64,000 nucleotides of DNA from Smittia aterrima (lineage: Eukaryota > Arthropoda > Insecta > Diptera > Chironomidae). The translations under genes were made by a program, and so were the position numbers. The notes under the pieces are model-generated. The model was given only the letters and a program-made list of their open reading frames with translations. It was not told the origin of the DNA and searched no databases. Where the stretch lies: contig CP093829.1 of NCBI GenBank assembly GCA_033063855.1, positions 25,513,537 to 25,577,536 of the forward strand, written 5' to 3'. Shown piece after piece: positions 12,303-27,223 of this stretch. Numbering within the stretch: position 1 is the first letter of the stretch; the number at the start of each line of letters is the position of its first letter.

Positions 12303-15300
12303 TTGAACAATACCGAATTTATTCTTTGTATGAAATCGAAAGTCTCTTTTTGTACGTTTTCGCAACGTAGACATGCGCTCGCTTTCTCGAGTGAATCGAA
12401 GTGCAAGGGTTGAGTGGATTGGGCGAAAGAGAATTTACTTTTTTACGGTTTGACTGGTAGAAAAGGCCTGCGACGAGGAGGCTTATCATTAAAAACGTAA
12501 AGCCATAAAAATATTTTTCTGTCGGAGAAAAGAAAGTTTTTCATGAAACTGTCTAGTTTTTTACGAGGCCCGAACTACAAACTTCCACGCAACAAAAAAG
12601 CGAACCAACTCTATCATAGTTTTGTGGATCTTCATAACCCTTTTGCATGTTACGTGAAGCTCTGGCATTCTTGAATGCCATCGACGAAAAATTACATTTC
12701 ACGCTGTGAAAGAAACAAAATAAAAACTTTTCCATCGCATTCTCAAAACGATAAGAGAAAAGTTTTAGTTGAACTATATTGAGGCTCAGCATCGAAAATG
12801 AAAAGCTCAAGTGAACTTTTGCTCGACGGCTCGCACAACATTCCTCGCCATTATCGCCAGCATTATCGTAAATAACTCGAGAAATTGGTGGAAAATCTCG
12901 ATTCATCACAGAGAGCTGTGCTGAGGCTCACCAATTTGTATATTGGCTCATAAAAGGTGTGTTGGGAACATTAAACGAAAACGACTACAACATAATTCAT
13001 TCGCGCCCTCAGCTCTCGAGCGTGTAAGAGAGAAGGACTCTTCGTCATAACGAAGTAAAGCGTAAATATAGCTTGCATGCAATATGTAAGGTGCCCCAAT
13101 GTGCTTTCCGTTTACACCTCAATCTGATAAATAAAAAGCTCCATGATTTACATAAGTTGCGATAAGCGCTGCTAAATAGAAAGCTTTTTAATTTATTTTT
13201 AGATTGCATGAGGCTAACGACGATTCTTTGCAACGCAAGTTAACTAAGGCAAGAAGCTTCACGCTTTTGCGTTCACACTTTATTGAAATGTTTCTTGAAT
13301 ATCGATCGAATAGCAACACAACAAAAACTTTCTAGTCCATTTCAATTCAAATGTACGCATTAATCTCCTTCGTTGTCATTGCGTCTCATATGATTTTCAA
13401 ATTTTCCCGATCGATGCTGCATAGAAACAGCGACACGAAGACGACACGAGGTGATAACTCGTCGCCTATATGGTCCAATCTCTTCTTTCCAGGAAATCCT
13501 TTTCATCACATTGTTACTTAATTCATGACAATTCAATGGAATGAAAGTATCAATAACCATTCTCTCACCTTTCATGTCATTAGGCTAACGAAATCTTTTT
13601 CGGTAAGGCTTTTGCTGGACTGCTTGGAACATAATCAATTGTTCATCGATGAGCTTGACATTCATGTAATGCTTGATGGACTCAATATGAGTTCTGAATT
13701 TTAATGTATACTTGTTGATGAGTCAAGAAGACAATCGACGCCCTCAGAACGTTTAAATAATGCGAAAATATTACCTACATTCGCTCTTATAGAAAACGAA
13801 TAATTAGACGATTGCGTTCCACGTTCAGAATTTTAATAAATATCAAATAACAACTTTGTTGTTCCTCTCTGTAAGGTTTTATTTGATGATTCCATGATTT
13901 GACCGTGATATGATCATTAAAGAGAACGAACGAGCGATTGCTTAATTCTGTGAAGGTGCGTAAACCTTCTTACCCTATCTTCGAGTCGTCAGGTAGAGAC
14001 CGAAAGAAGAATAATGGAAAATTACCAACTTGAATGATCGAATCGAAATTATGGCTTGCTGACTATACACCGAAATATATTTTATCTACCAAGTCCTTTG
14101 CAAATGTCTAGAATTCGATCATTACAACATGATCGTGTCTCAATATTAGTAAAATAATTCTACTAAAATGTAACAAAACGAGAGCCGATCTCGACCAAAT
14201 GTTAAAGATTCTATCTGTTGAACTAAAATATATTTTTTGTGCGTTTACGCATTTTTTATATCTCCGTGATTCTTTTCCCTTTATCCATTGGAGCTCTTCA
14301 GGCTGTCGAGCGTTTTTTATGGCAGAACAGGTTTCTCATCGAACAAAGTTCGCCACTGGAAACTTCACGAGATTCTTGATTTTATCGCTTTCAGTCGTTC
14401 ATTGAATTTCTTCCGGCAATTCGAATTATTCGAGAGAGCTTTCAGATTTTGACTAGAACTTCACAGGAAAATTTGGTTCTGCATTGAGCGCTTACGAATT
14501 CCAACGAAAATTATCAATGACACGCATGATTTTTTCATTTATTTATTTTTTGTTCACTGCGAGCTAGAATTCATTTTTTGTGTTCAGCTGAGTTTCTTTA
14601 TGTGGCTAGTTCAAGATCATTCACGCATACTCACGCATTGCGGTTCTTTTTTTCTTTCTTTAAAAATCGCCAAATCGGATTCAAAATTCATTTCTCGAGC
14701 TTCATAGTCTATTTTTATTCAAAGCGATGGGAATGACAATTTTTAACTTCAAGTGACATCTCGACTCGCGTTTTAAGTGTTCTCTCATTTGAGTATGAGC
14801 ATACAGTTTTGTCTAGCGATTTGGTCATCACATCATTATCCGCAAAGCTCCGTCTGACGATCATCGCTCATGATCTTTTTATGCTTCATACAACACAACA
14901 AAAAAAATGAATGTAATGAACGAAGTATGAATTCTAATCGCATTTCACGTCTATGTTACGAAGAGCTTATTTAATAGAATTTTCCAACACATAAAACTCT
15001 GAAATTCGAAAACGCAGAAGACGAAATGAAGAAGCCAACCTATACAGCAAATGTAAAGAAACTTACAACGATATATTTACAGAAAAAGAATTCAAGGTTA
15101 AATTGTTTTGTTCGCTTGATTCATTTGAATAGAAAAATATTTTTCCTTCTACTTTGCTGGATCTGCCTTTACTTACAAGTGCTTCTTCCCCTAATCAACT
15201 TATTTGATTACTCCACGTTGTAGTTCCGATGGTATAAAGGGGGCTGCTAATTACTTAGTAAAGTGAAGGATTTGTTGAATATTTAAAGTTTAAATATTAC

Positions 15301-18300
15301 TCATGTTAGCTAAAGCTTTCGCAAGTTTCAATTTAAAGCACATTGCATTGGTTCAACTAAACAGAAAGCGATAATCTCAACCGTCTCGTCACATTCCATC
15401 AACACGCCAGACATTCTTTCCCCTCCATTTACGTTATATACGATGGAAAAAAGCATTGTAATGATGCGAAGAAATAAGAAACACATAAACAGAGGGCATG
15501 ATAACTCTTCTTACACTCCGCATAAATTCATGATGATAAGAGAAAATAAATCTTTCTTTGACACACTTTGACTCAACACTCTCGCTTGCCATCTCATTTT
15601 CCCACAATTGCCGAGAGCTGCAGAGAAAATAAAAAATAAGAAAATTTTCTCGTCTTAGCAACTCCAAGTCATTCATGAATCTACGCGACACGTGTAACTT
15701 ACTCTAGCTTTGAAGTAGACTACCGAACTTCAATCCCAGAAATTTTGCAATCGCTAAAATCAATTGAGCAGTCAATATCAATGATTCTATGTCTCTAGCT
15801 TTCACGTTTCTATCCAGACGCTTTGTACATAATTTCGAACCTTTTTCTTGTTTATTTACAAATCGATCGATTTATGAATATGGATGTAGCGTGATGTTGC
15901 CACAAATGATGATGCTTACATCCCGGAAAGCATAGGAAAATCCATATTATCGATTTTCCTCCTCAACGGCCCTTCGTTCATTACTTTATGTGACGACACA
16001 CAGTTGCCGACATAAATAAACATTGTCGAAGCTCTTTCTTTTCCCTCTAGTCATGCAGCTCGAAAATCATTTGTTGACTCTTTCATTACATTGTGCGTCG
16101 CTGAAAGCTTCGATGAACATCAGTTGACGATGTCACTCGACACTTTCAATGTCAATTAAGTTCTCTCTACGTCCGCAAGATACATTAATTCCCTCACTCT
16201 TGCCATACGCAATATTTTCAAGGCTAAAAGGTTGATAACCAGCAAAATTCCTTCGTCTTTATTTTTTTGCTTGTTGGGTCGGGAATGGTTCAAAAAGTTT
16301 CAATTTGCCGGCTGTTTCTTGCTCTTTCTCTGTCTTTCTTAGAAGTACGCACAAGAGTATTTAACATCTATCATGCGATACTTTTTCCACTCTGGCGAGT
16401 AATGAAGCTTTGCTTACACTGTATTGACGCTCTTTGCGACGACTGCCATCAAGCGAAAACTTATTGCTTTTGAACGAGGTGTAGAAAGAAGCTTAAAAAT
16501 GTAGTTTTGAAACCGCGAAACGAGAAACGCACATTTCAGATTCTATCCGACTGATTAGTTTTTTAGTATCGCAAACAAAAAAATGAACTTCGAAGAAACG
16601 TTCTCGCATAAATTTACACACGCATAGAAAGGCGTTGGATTTAAAAAAGAAGGCGAAACTAGAAATTATGGGATACGGAATGTTGTGTCGTTGATATATG
16701 GACGGTGGCTCGAGTTGCTAAAGCTAAACCTTTCAGCGGAAAGATCAATGAGTAAGTTGTTACATTCTCAAGTCAAACTGATCTTTATTTAATGACGATA
16801 TTGTAAAGATCACGGGCCTCTTCCTTGTTACAGAAAACAGCGAAACGTGGTCAATGCTTAGGCGATTAACCTCGTTTTTCTGAGAAAACATATCGAACCC
16901 TTCCTAAGAACCTTAAAGACTCTGCGGAAAGGGACAACTGAACTCGTTTCAAAGGTGGCATGTCTCAAGTTTCACGGAAATCATTTACGAAATTTCACGA
17001 AACAAATGATTTATAGAAATATAATATAAATGTTTTATGTGGATTTTTGCATGACTCAAATAACTTATTTGAAATAAAAAAAAATTGCAGAAGCAAAACT
17101 AAGAAAAGTCTAAAAGCACAAAAATTCGAAAAAGAATAAGAAGCTTCACGCGCTTTGTTTTTCAAATGACTTTTAAACGCACAAAATAACGAAAAATCCT
17201 TGAACTCTACGAGATGAGATTAAGAACAAGAGGAAGCGAAACATGTATAAGTTTTCAGCCAAATGTGTTGCTTTGCCTTCGATCTAGCTTTGCTGTTCGT
17301 TTATCCACGTCTTGATCAGCCCTCGAACGCACCATGGCAAAGCCTTCGAAAGAGAGAAAATGCAACATTTTGACGAGAAACTTTATGCACATTTGCGTGA
17401 AGGTAAAAGCGAGATTGAGAAATTTGACTTTCAATGACCGAAACGAGGTCTCAGGCGACGCTAAACAGAAGAAGAAAAAAACTTCATCTATGCTCATTTC
17501 ATATTCATTAATCTTCATGCGTGCTCGCAGATTTTTTGTCTACAGTGTGTGTTTGCAGATTACAGATCGTTCGAAAGCGAGGATAAAGAATTGGTGCTTC
17601 ATGAAAGCCGTGTTCTGAGTTGGCACAGGTTTCTCGCTAGAGAACTCTCGTTTCGCCTGAAAAACTTTTTCATTTCAAGACTCTTGAGCTCGTTTTGCAC
17701 AAATATCGAGAAATACATTCGCTTTTCACACACACAAATGCTACGCACTTCTGTCTTCTTTTTGCCGACGAATGCGTGACATTTTTGGCTCAAGAATTAA
17801 TGAACGAGCGAAAACAAGAAAATTAAAATATTTTAATTGGAAATTCATTCAAAGTAAGACTTTGGAAAAGTTTTTCACTTTGCAAGTCTTTTGTCTTCGT
17901 AATTGAATTTCCTCAAGGCTGAAAAATATCCGGAAAGTTTGCGTGATGGAGCTTTTCTCTTATCGCTTTTGCTAATCCTGTCAGCGAGAACTTTCGTCAC
18001 ACTTACATTTTAAAATTCTTTATGCGTAGAATTCTTGAAACTAACGAGGAAAGTTTTCAAACAAAATCGAAGATAGAGCTGAAATAAAACTTACGATGTC
18101 TCAAAGTTCATCTGAAGGAAAGTTGTTGTAAAGGCTTGTCTCATGCATAATTCACTGAAAACCATCGACAGAAATCCTCGAACAAGCTCACGGATTTTCG
18201 CATTTGACATTGACTCATCGTTTTGAAAAACGCAAGGCGGTGGCAATAAAAGAAAGCAAAGAAGAAACTTCAAAAATCACGCAACATTCGCATTTTGATG

Positions 18301-21300
18301 AATTTTGTTTTTCGACTGCTCCAGTTACATAACGAATAGATTTTCCGTTCATACTAAAATTACAATCCTCTACACTATCGCTCTCATGAACTCCAATGAA
18401 CTTCATCTAACCAGAAACAGCACTTCTATTATGCACTGAAGGCCGAGATTAATCCAATGCCAAACCCAATTTCATCCGACGACCAAAGTTCCGCATCTTG
18501 AAGTTTATTTGCTCGCGAAATGTTAACGGCCGCCTCAATGTGAACTGAGCTGCGTTTCAATGTCATTTATTTTTGATAACGCGCATTTCTAGCAGCAAAC
18601 AGTCACACATGCGAAATTTTTTAAATTATAAATGCGTTTGCTGCGTACGTGTCTTACGATAAGCTTTATCATGCATTTTCATGAACCTTCCAGCTCTTAT
18701 CGTTCTTCGACGTTAACGATAACTTTAGTCACGGCCTTGCATAGTTTTTCTTTGAGAGTCATATTTGATAAATAGTTCTCTGCCAAAATATCGCACACAT
18801 TCAAGCCAACGCACAAAGTTGCAAAACAGCTTTAAACATCTGACAGAAAAAAATGCGTGCAAATGTGTGTTTGAAGATAATTTTGAACTCTTCTTTTTCA
18901 ATCCGCGAGACGATGATCTAACGCACTGAAAACCGCACATACACACTAACGAAAAACTTGTGCTCTTCAACATTTTTGATTAGTGAATTTGACTTAATGA
19001 TTGACAGCAACAAAAACAGCATCATCAGAAATTCAAATTCCACCCAAAGCTGTAACGTAGATCTCTCATGATTTAGCCAATCGATGAATCTCTGTTGACC
19101 GATAGAGCGGTGCAAAAAAAAACTCCTATCGTCAATACTGAATTTAGATAAAACGCACATTTTCTACGACCTCAAACAATTTATTTTCTTATTTCAGTTT
19201 CACAAATGTATTCGGTTCATTAACCTTCTATATATTTTTGCGTGAATACAAATATGATCGTCTAATGCCACTCTCGAGTTATTTTCGTATTAACTTATCA
19301 CTTACCACACACGAAAGTATGTTTTAAAGCCGAGGAAACATTCAAAATTTACATTTTTTGCGAATCGGGGAGGGAACGTCGATGAGTCGTCGTCTTCAAA
19401 AGAAAACTCGCCTGTAATTTTCCATTCAACTTTTATCAGTAAGTTAGATGTATTTGAAATTTTTGGAAGAAATCATTGTATGAACGTTCTAAAAGTTTAA
19501 AAACTGAACCAGCTGAACTTCAGCTTCATTTTATTACGCAATATTTCATACGCACCGAGCATAAATTCTTCTAATTAAAAACAAATGCTACCAGCAGCAA
19601 TGGAGGCAACAACAGCATGCAAAAAATTATTGTGTGTGTGTGTGCGATAAAAATTTATGAGCTTTAATTAACGAGATCTGAGTTGGCGGAAACAAAGGCA
19701 CAGCAGTAGCAGCAACCTTTTCTGCATTGAATTTTTTTGTTTTCCACCGTTAATTGTTAGAATTAATGCTCGTGAACTTGAACAATGGCTGAAAACAAAA
19801 AAGTTTTTTCTGGTTCTTTTCAGGAACTCGACGATAGCAAGAGCGCGCGGTTTGTGTTTGTGCGTAAAACGACAATTCAGACCTTGAAACTGCAACTTTT
19901 TTCTGTTCGACTGCGTTGTTTTTTTTTATCGAATTCAAGCTCGCTACGGCGATGAACGTGAAATTTAATATCACGCATTTGATGACAGAGACGAGATCGA
20001 ATTCACCTTCCGCGGGGCTCGTTTCAGGTTTTCGCGGATCTTTTTCTCATTGCGTTTCTGAAAATTTGTTTGTTTTCTCATCGTCTGCCGACTCCCAACA
20101 CACTAACGTACGCACTTTACATCAGTGTGTTGGGGAAAAACTCTCAAATTCGTTAGTAATTACGCACGTTGTTGATTGAATATTGAACCGACTGTAGACA
20201 AAAGTTCATATATAAAAGGTTTTTAAGAATTTAATGCTAGATTTGCATTACAAGCGAATCACGCAAAAACAGGAGTCGCTCAAACTGTTTATTTTTAAAT
20301 AATTATTGAAAGTATCGATTTGAAACCTATGTTGTACTGATCTCATGAGAGTTCTCTCTGCTCTATGACATTCGCACTAAAATTGCGTTTTTTCCGTAGC
20401 CATTTTGAGTCCGGCGATCATGCGATTTATATTTGCATACACGCCACATGATACTGACATTTATATGACGCAACACAATTCATTTAACGCGCTCTTCCGG
20501 TAAATGTGTTTGCCTCGAATTGAAATGTGCAAACGATTGGAATCGCTAATTGGTATGCTTTAAATTAGAATCTAATTCGATGACGGTAATTAGCTGAAAT
20601 TTTATGCGAAAGTTCAAACTTTTTTACATAAAGCGAACTTCATTGCAAAATTTTAATTCGCTAAACTCTCTGAGAACTCTCATATTATGTCGACGAATTG
20701 AAGGCGAAAGAAGCATGCAGTAATCTCCATTTTGCAATAAAATTTTCTGCGAGAGCGCGTAGGAAGAAGAAGATCGCGCTGCACAAATGATCTGCTCGTA
20801 TGTAAAAGTCAAAGCAAAATGACGAGAACCTGTTTTCCTCTCTATCTCTCTTCGCTATTTCTTCGCTATTTTCTGCGAATACGAAACGAGAATCTAATAA
20901 AAAGAATCTCTGAAGCAAAACGTGGAGGTGGAACATTCAGAATTCCATCGATCGTCACCACGTAGATTGATGCAAGCTACGAGTTTATAAAACTAGAAAC
21001 TCAAAAGTTTCAAATTATATCCGCTCATGAGAAGAAAAACGAGAATAGTTTTAATGATAAATATATTTTAGTCATAAGCTTCAAGCAGATACAGCTTACA
21101 GGTGAAACCTGTCTGAACCTTCCTTGATACGCTTCTAGTTCTTCTACCTTACAGGAAACTCCTGCTGACAACAACCTCGAGAACCGTCCGAAGCTTCGTA
21201 GGAAAAAAATCAAAAGCTTAACGGCATCGATTTAAGTATTTCTTGATAAATTGACAGCTAAACGTCATCGGACGTCACTGTTTCTCTAAGTGATTATTCA

Positions 21301-24300
21301 AATGGGACAATCAAAAACCGAACGAGCTAGAGAAAAAAAAAATATTATTTTCGTATGTTAGTCGAAACCTTTTTCAATGCCAAAATACTTAAATTCAACG
21401 CTTGTGTGTGTCTTCGTAGCGATCATTATGCAATCCCTTATTTTTTCCGGTAATATCGGACGATGATGATTATTTTGAGAATCGAAGCGGTGTTGATGTT
21501 TTTCATTCGATAATTTATGGAATTGATCATTGCTTATCAAAAAAAACTGCGATGCTTGATTGACTAAAAATTGTGAAAATCAAGTCGAATCTTAAATGCA
21601 TGAGAAATTTGAACGAGTGACAGCAATCGAAGCTTTTGATTTAACCGCCAAAGTTCAAACTCATAAATAATTATAACCAATTACAAATTCCATCAAAAAT
21701 TCCTTGCTTGATTGACATTCATGGAACTCTATTGATTTTCAATTCAAAAGCATTTCCGGTAAAATTTTCTTTTCCGTAAAGTTTTCAGATTTTTCTACGC
21801 AGCAAGACTAGCATGCAATGATGATCATATCAATTTGCCAACTGCGATAATATTTACTCATCAAACAAGCCCACGTATGAAAATGAATTCACGCATTATG
21901 CACGCACACTTTCGTGAAGTTCAAGAGATAAGTAAGATGTCTAATGCAATGTCTCCTCTAGTGGAAAGTTCAAAAGACTTTGCACTCCTAAATTAAAATT
22001 GCGACTTTAAGAATCGCTGCCGAAGCAAAAAAAAACCTTGAGTTAGAATTCTAGCGTCATCTCTAATGCCTCAAGTGTTGTGTATTTATTCGCTTCGTTG
22101 TTCATCTAATACATTTAAAATATCTTTTTGTATGCGATAGAAGAAAAACTGCTGAAATAGTGAATGTTTTGTGCGTAGAGTTCTAGCCTTCTTCTCTTTC
22201 CTCGTTGTCGCTTTCAGAGGTTCGCTTTTTTATTCGCTCTATTGTGAATTTATAGTTATGGCTAAAATGCAAATGTGTTTGTTTCGAAATATATCGCGCT
22301 CCCATGAAGAATGATACGAAGCAAGATGGGGGGATAAGAAGACTTTATGAACTTCTTTAGTAAATTGCTTATTTTTTTGCTGCTGGTGCCTTAGAAGGAA
22401 ACCTCTTTGTCAGACGCTCGTAAACTTCGTCTTCTTCGTTGAATAATTTGCCGGAAAACTTATCACCTAACGTAGCAAATCATATCAATATAGCAAACAA
22501 AATTTCTAGCAATTCAACTAAGCCCTTAATCATGATCCCCCATTCGTGGAAAAAAAATCTTGACAATCAAAATTCATCACACAAATTAGATTGAAGTTCG
22601 AGCGTGTGAATTAACAGCGGTAATTAATGGGATTCAGAATTAGAGTCTGCTGTTGTCAACGTGATGTGTTGGAATGAAAATAAAAGTTAGATTCAAATTT
22701 AAATTAAATTTTCGGAAAATATTGAATAGTTTTCATTTAAATAACAAAATTTGGAAAATTCATAGAAATTTGAACTTCAATGGAGTGAAAAACTTTTTCC
22801 TAAACAAAATTTCATAAAAGAATTTACCCGATTATTGACGACCTCATAACTTCACATATTGGTACATTAAGACAGATTCCAATCTGGAATTCCTCTCTTC
22901 TCGTTGTGCAAAAACAAAACTTTTCAAATTATTTTGGCTCCAAAGTCAAACTATTTCCCCCTCAATGTTTACATGTACGCACTTTCTAGATTGAACTTGA
23001 AAGATTTCATGCATACAGAGAGATTATGTTACATCAGATCACAACGTAGAAAACAAGAAAAGTTTCTGGTTATTATGAAAGCTCGTCGATTTGTAAGAAT
23101 AAGTATTTACGGGCGCCGAAAATCTTTTTCCTTAAAGCTTCCTTCAAATTCGATTATTCTCCTTTGCTTGTTATTTTTCCGATTGATGTCAGATTATCCA
23201 CAATTTAATGCATGACATAAACAATCTAATGCCGGTGAATATGAAGAAGAATGGGAAATCTAATAACAAAGCCGAAAAAAGATTGAACGCAGTTTATTAC
23301 GCTGAAACCGCACAAGTAATCGCATGACCTCATCATTATGCAATGTGACATTGAATTATGTATTTACGTTCACACAAAAAGTCATTAACAAAAGCTTGAT
23401 TCTGGAAGCTTTTATCTATTTTTTCATGTGCGGCATTTGTCATTTCATTTTTTCAGTGCCCATGCATGTATGGCAAAACTTCTTGTTGAATAATAATTGG
23501 AGTTGCTTTTTTGTTGTTTTTTGTGATATTTTTGTGTGTAGCTAGATTAACGAGCGTGCAGAAACAAAAATCTAATTTCAAACACTCAGACCGTTGCAAT
23601 AAAACGAAAAATATTTGAGAGAGATGACCCACTTCAAGGATTTATTCTCAGAGTTTCGACTAACAAACGTCAACGAACAAACTATTTTGTGCGAATATAA
23701 GCGATTGGATGTGTTTATGCAATGCTGTTATTGTTGCCTGTCATTCGCATTTTAAGAGTAGTCGTTCTCTGCGCACAACAACAAAAAAAAACTCAAATAG
23801 AACTGCGATTATCTAACGATCATTATTTTTTGACGGAAATTTGTTGGGAATGCAAAAACTTTTGTGAGAACTTTAAATTCAAACTCGATTGGTATTTAAT
23901 GGCAATGCGAGAAATTCACATAAGTTTGTCAAGATAGGTATGGTTAGGATTAAGGTTCACGATAATAGTAAAATCCAGGAAGGTTTCTGATGAAGTACTA
24001 AAGTAATATCATCAAAAAAAATTAAAAATTAATGTCATCAAATTGCTTTTGCTGTCTTATGATTTTATCACAAGCATTTCCGTTTCTTAATTAAACCTTT
24101 GATATTTCAAGATCGTCGGATTCTCTGGATTGCTAAGAAAACCCGAAGCAAAGAGGAACCATCAAAATCATTTTGAGTATGATGTATGAACAAAAAGCAT
24201 TGTGCGAAGAAAACTTTTGCAAGCGATGAAGAAAAAAGATTAGAGACGAAATTCTATCCTAGAGCGTCTCGAATGGTGATCTCATCTAAGTTTTTTGCTC

Positions 24301-27129
24301 ATTTGCAAGAATGTTTTTAACTTCTTGAAACATTAAACTTTACGATTCTAAGAACAAGATGTGTGAGCTTATTGCAGTAATTTATTTGCTTAGATGTTCA
24401 CCTAGCACTCCTTCGTGTTTGAACTACGTGGTCATGACTAGAGTTATTATGAGTGGAAAGTTTTCGTTTGGAGTTGGCGAGCCGAATTTATGATCAATTT
24501 TTGTGGCAGACGAATAAATTTCTTGTCGTTTGGATCCATCTTCATCGACAGAAAGTCTTCGAAAGATTTTCTAAGCTAAACGCATTTTCGTTTTATCTCT
24601 TTGTCATTAGTTGATGTTTTTGAATTTTCTTTATCAGTCACAACTCTATTGAATTATCGAAGAAGTTAACATTACGAATGGTTTATCTAGAACTCGAGAA
24701 TCAAGAAATTTTTTTTCAGATTTCAGTGAAATATATTGCACAAATTTTAATGTCTCCATGAGATAATTATAGTAGCAACCAGGTTGGAAAACAAGCTAAT
24801 GCCTGAGTTAATGTGCCATAATAAGAGTGCGCTCGAGCGAATTCAGAAGCACAAAATTTCATGCGTTTTGCATTTTATTTTTCTTTTGAGAATTTGGCTT
24901 TAGTAGAATTATATTTCCTTCGGTTCGCGTCCGAGCCTAATGCTTACGTGGCAAAAGCTAGAGAACAAGATTATTCTCGCTTATTTTCTGCACACTCAAG
25001 GCCAGTTCTTGGTTGATGAAGTTTCTTTATTCATACCTCTACTTCTCGTTGTATTTTTCGGCCATTCTCGCAATCGAAATGCGAATATACGAGGAGAAGA
25101 AACTACATCAACAACTACACGCATCGGAATCTATGATCTTAAGGCAAGGCAGGAGACCATAATAGAAAAAAATATTCTAGAAGAATAGAGAACGTTGAGG
25201 TAACAAACTCACATCAGCATGCAATAGCTGGTAAAATTCTCATTAATTTTGGATTTCGAGGTTGAAAGGAAGATTGAAAGGCTTGAGATTAGCTATTTGA
25301 AAACTTATTTCGAGCCACGAATGAACGTGATGAAAAATCAATTTTAGATGGCAAACTTGTTCTTACGAGACTGAAGTTTCGCGAACTCTGCAAATCAATA
25401 GGTTTTATTTTTCCTCTGCAACATACTATAACAGGAAGCTCCTCTTTCCAATTCATTAACAACGTCATTCTAATCAAATTTTTTTGCTGATTGACGTATT
25501 TCATGATAAATTTTCAGCAGAGTCATTCCCAAAATCTTCAAATCTCGCATCACTCTCAGCAAAAATCTATTTTTTGCAGCAGCATTCTAATTTACTTAAA
25601 ACCGCACGTAGTCATCAGTTCTCATCTACGTCGTATGTGTTGCTATTTCTTCTTCCACTCCTCGATGCCTCCCAACCATTCTAATTCTCATTTGGCTGCT
25701 TAGAAAAGCATGTGGTGATGATGTCGATGAACAACTACAGTCGCAGTTCTTTCAAAAATCAGCGAATGCGAAAAAAAACTTCAGTTCTTCTACTTCGCCT
25801 AGCGCTTTGCTAGAATTGAGAAAAGAAACTGAATGTATATTGCATTAAGATTAACGACCGCTTCGCTTCTAAGGTTATTGAAGTCAAACGAATTCTCTCG
25901 ATTTTTGCTTCTCCTTCACTGGTGTTAGACGAATATGAATATTAGAAGAAAAAAATCCTAAATAGTTTGTTTACTACTCTATTCGAACATCGAGCTAGCA
26001 AAAAACAAACGCGTGCATGAATAGATGGAGAACCGCGAAAAATAGCGAAACAAGAAATAACATTCATTAGGAGGCAACAGCAGAAAATCCGCCTTGGCAT
26101 GAGAAAAGAAACAGAATTATAATTGCATAATTTTTTGGCCAACAACAAAGCGCTGCCAAGCGAAGTCAACGGACTCTCAATCTCTCAATGCCAAGCATGC
26201 GATTTTTTGCGCTTCCTGGTGCCATATTCTCAACAAGGAAATGTTGTTTCGGTTTTTTATCGTTTGCCTCTCGCATTAAAGATAAAAACGCGTTATATGG
26301 ACATTTAAATTGAAAATGCCCCTGAATGTAATTCTCACTGATGTTTAAACGATTCATGATGAAGTTTATCATGAATTTAGACTAAAAATTAAAAGATAAA
26401 GATAAGAGGAATTTAATTTCATTAATCGTTAAGACAACCATATTTCCATGTTGAGCTCGAAAATCATCGCACTCACTTCTATTCACATGCTAATTAGCGA
26501 GTCTTACATCATTGGATTGATTTCAAGGTTACACTCACGCTCTTCTCCTAGTAACACGATGGTCTCATTAATGAATCTGAATCAACTGCAGGCTGACCAA
26601 ATCAATTCTATTTAAGAATGAAATAAAACAAACGCGAAAATCAAAAATATGTGTAAATTTTTTGGATTCGCTTTCCGTTTGTAATTTATTGCTGAACCGT
26701 GAATTTTAAGCCCCTAATTTTCTTAGAAATTCACTTTTGATTTCTTCTGTTTGCTAAAGCAAACTTCTTGTACTATGCGATTTACTAGGCGGAATTATTC
26801 TCGAAGTTATCAACAACGCAAACAATTGCACAAGTTATTTAACTAAACTGAAACTTTAGCGATTTATCGACGAAAAAAGATGACGACGATAAAGGCAAAA
26901 AAGAACAAATTAACTTCCTTCCTTTCATCTCTTCGTTGTTCAAAGCAAAGAAACTAAAAGTAAAAGAACAACAAATTTTCAACGCACAAACAAATAAAAA
27001 CTCTTCCGAAACAGAGATTGCTGCTCATCCTATTGAGAGGTTATTTAGATGTGAGGGACAGCAAATCGAACTTTATAGTTGGCATTTCCTGGTTTGAACA
27101 GAAAGCGGAAAACAAACAAATTTTTCTAG
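12303..27129. other. Gene-poor stretch, nothing supportable
   Basis: All open frames are short, lack recognisable domains and look like random AT-rich translation. A reverse frame at 18091-18273 starts from TTG only and runs into a GTAAGT at its end, which is not enough to call an exon. A short (TG)n run sits at 19631-19644. I found no tRNA, no transposon ends and no long repeat. Confidence 0.5.
19631..19644. repeat. (TG)n microsatellite
   Basis: A short run of seven TG dinucleotides. Simple repeat with no inferred function. Confidence 0.8.
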
Positions 27130-27223
27130 GGATTTTATGTTGCTACTGATAACATTAAAGCAAACAAAAGAAAGCTCAACAGAAAAAGCTCATTTTCCAA
27201 AGAAAAACTTCCCCTTTCTCAAG
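27130..27223 (+). other. Possible exon (acceptor + donor), unknown
   Basis: TTTTTCTAG ends at 27129 and AAG|GTAAGA begins its intron at 27224, enclosing 94 nt. Two of the three frames are open through the whole exon, so the reading frame cannot be assigned. About 180 nt downstream an ATG at 27401 opens 45 codons to a CAG|GTTAGC near 27534. Together these could be exons of a small gene, but neither product is recognised. Confidence 0.15.

Noticed and set aside
18091..18406. Reverse-strand overlapping frames ending at GTAAGT
   Set aside because: One starts only at TTG after an in-frame TGA, and the two frames overlap in different phases with no acceptor joining them.
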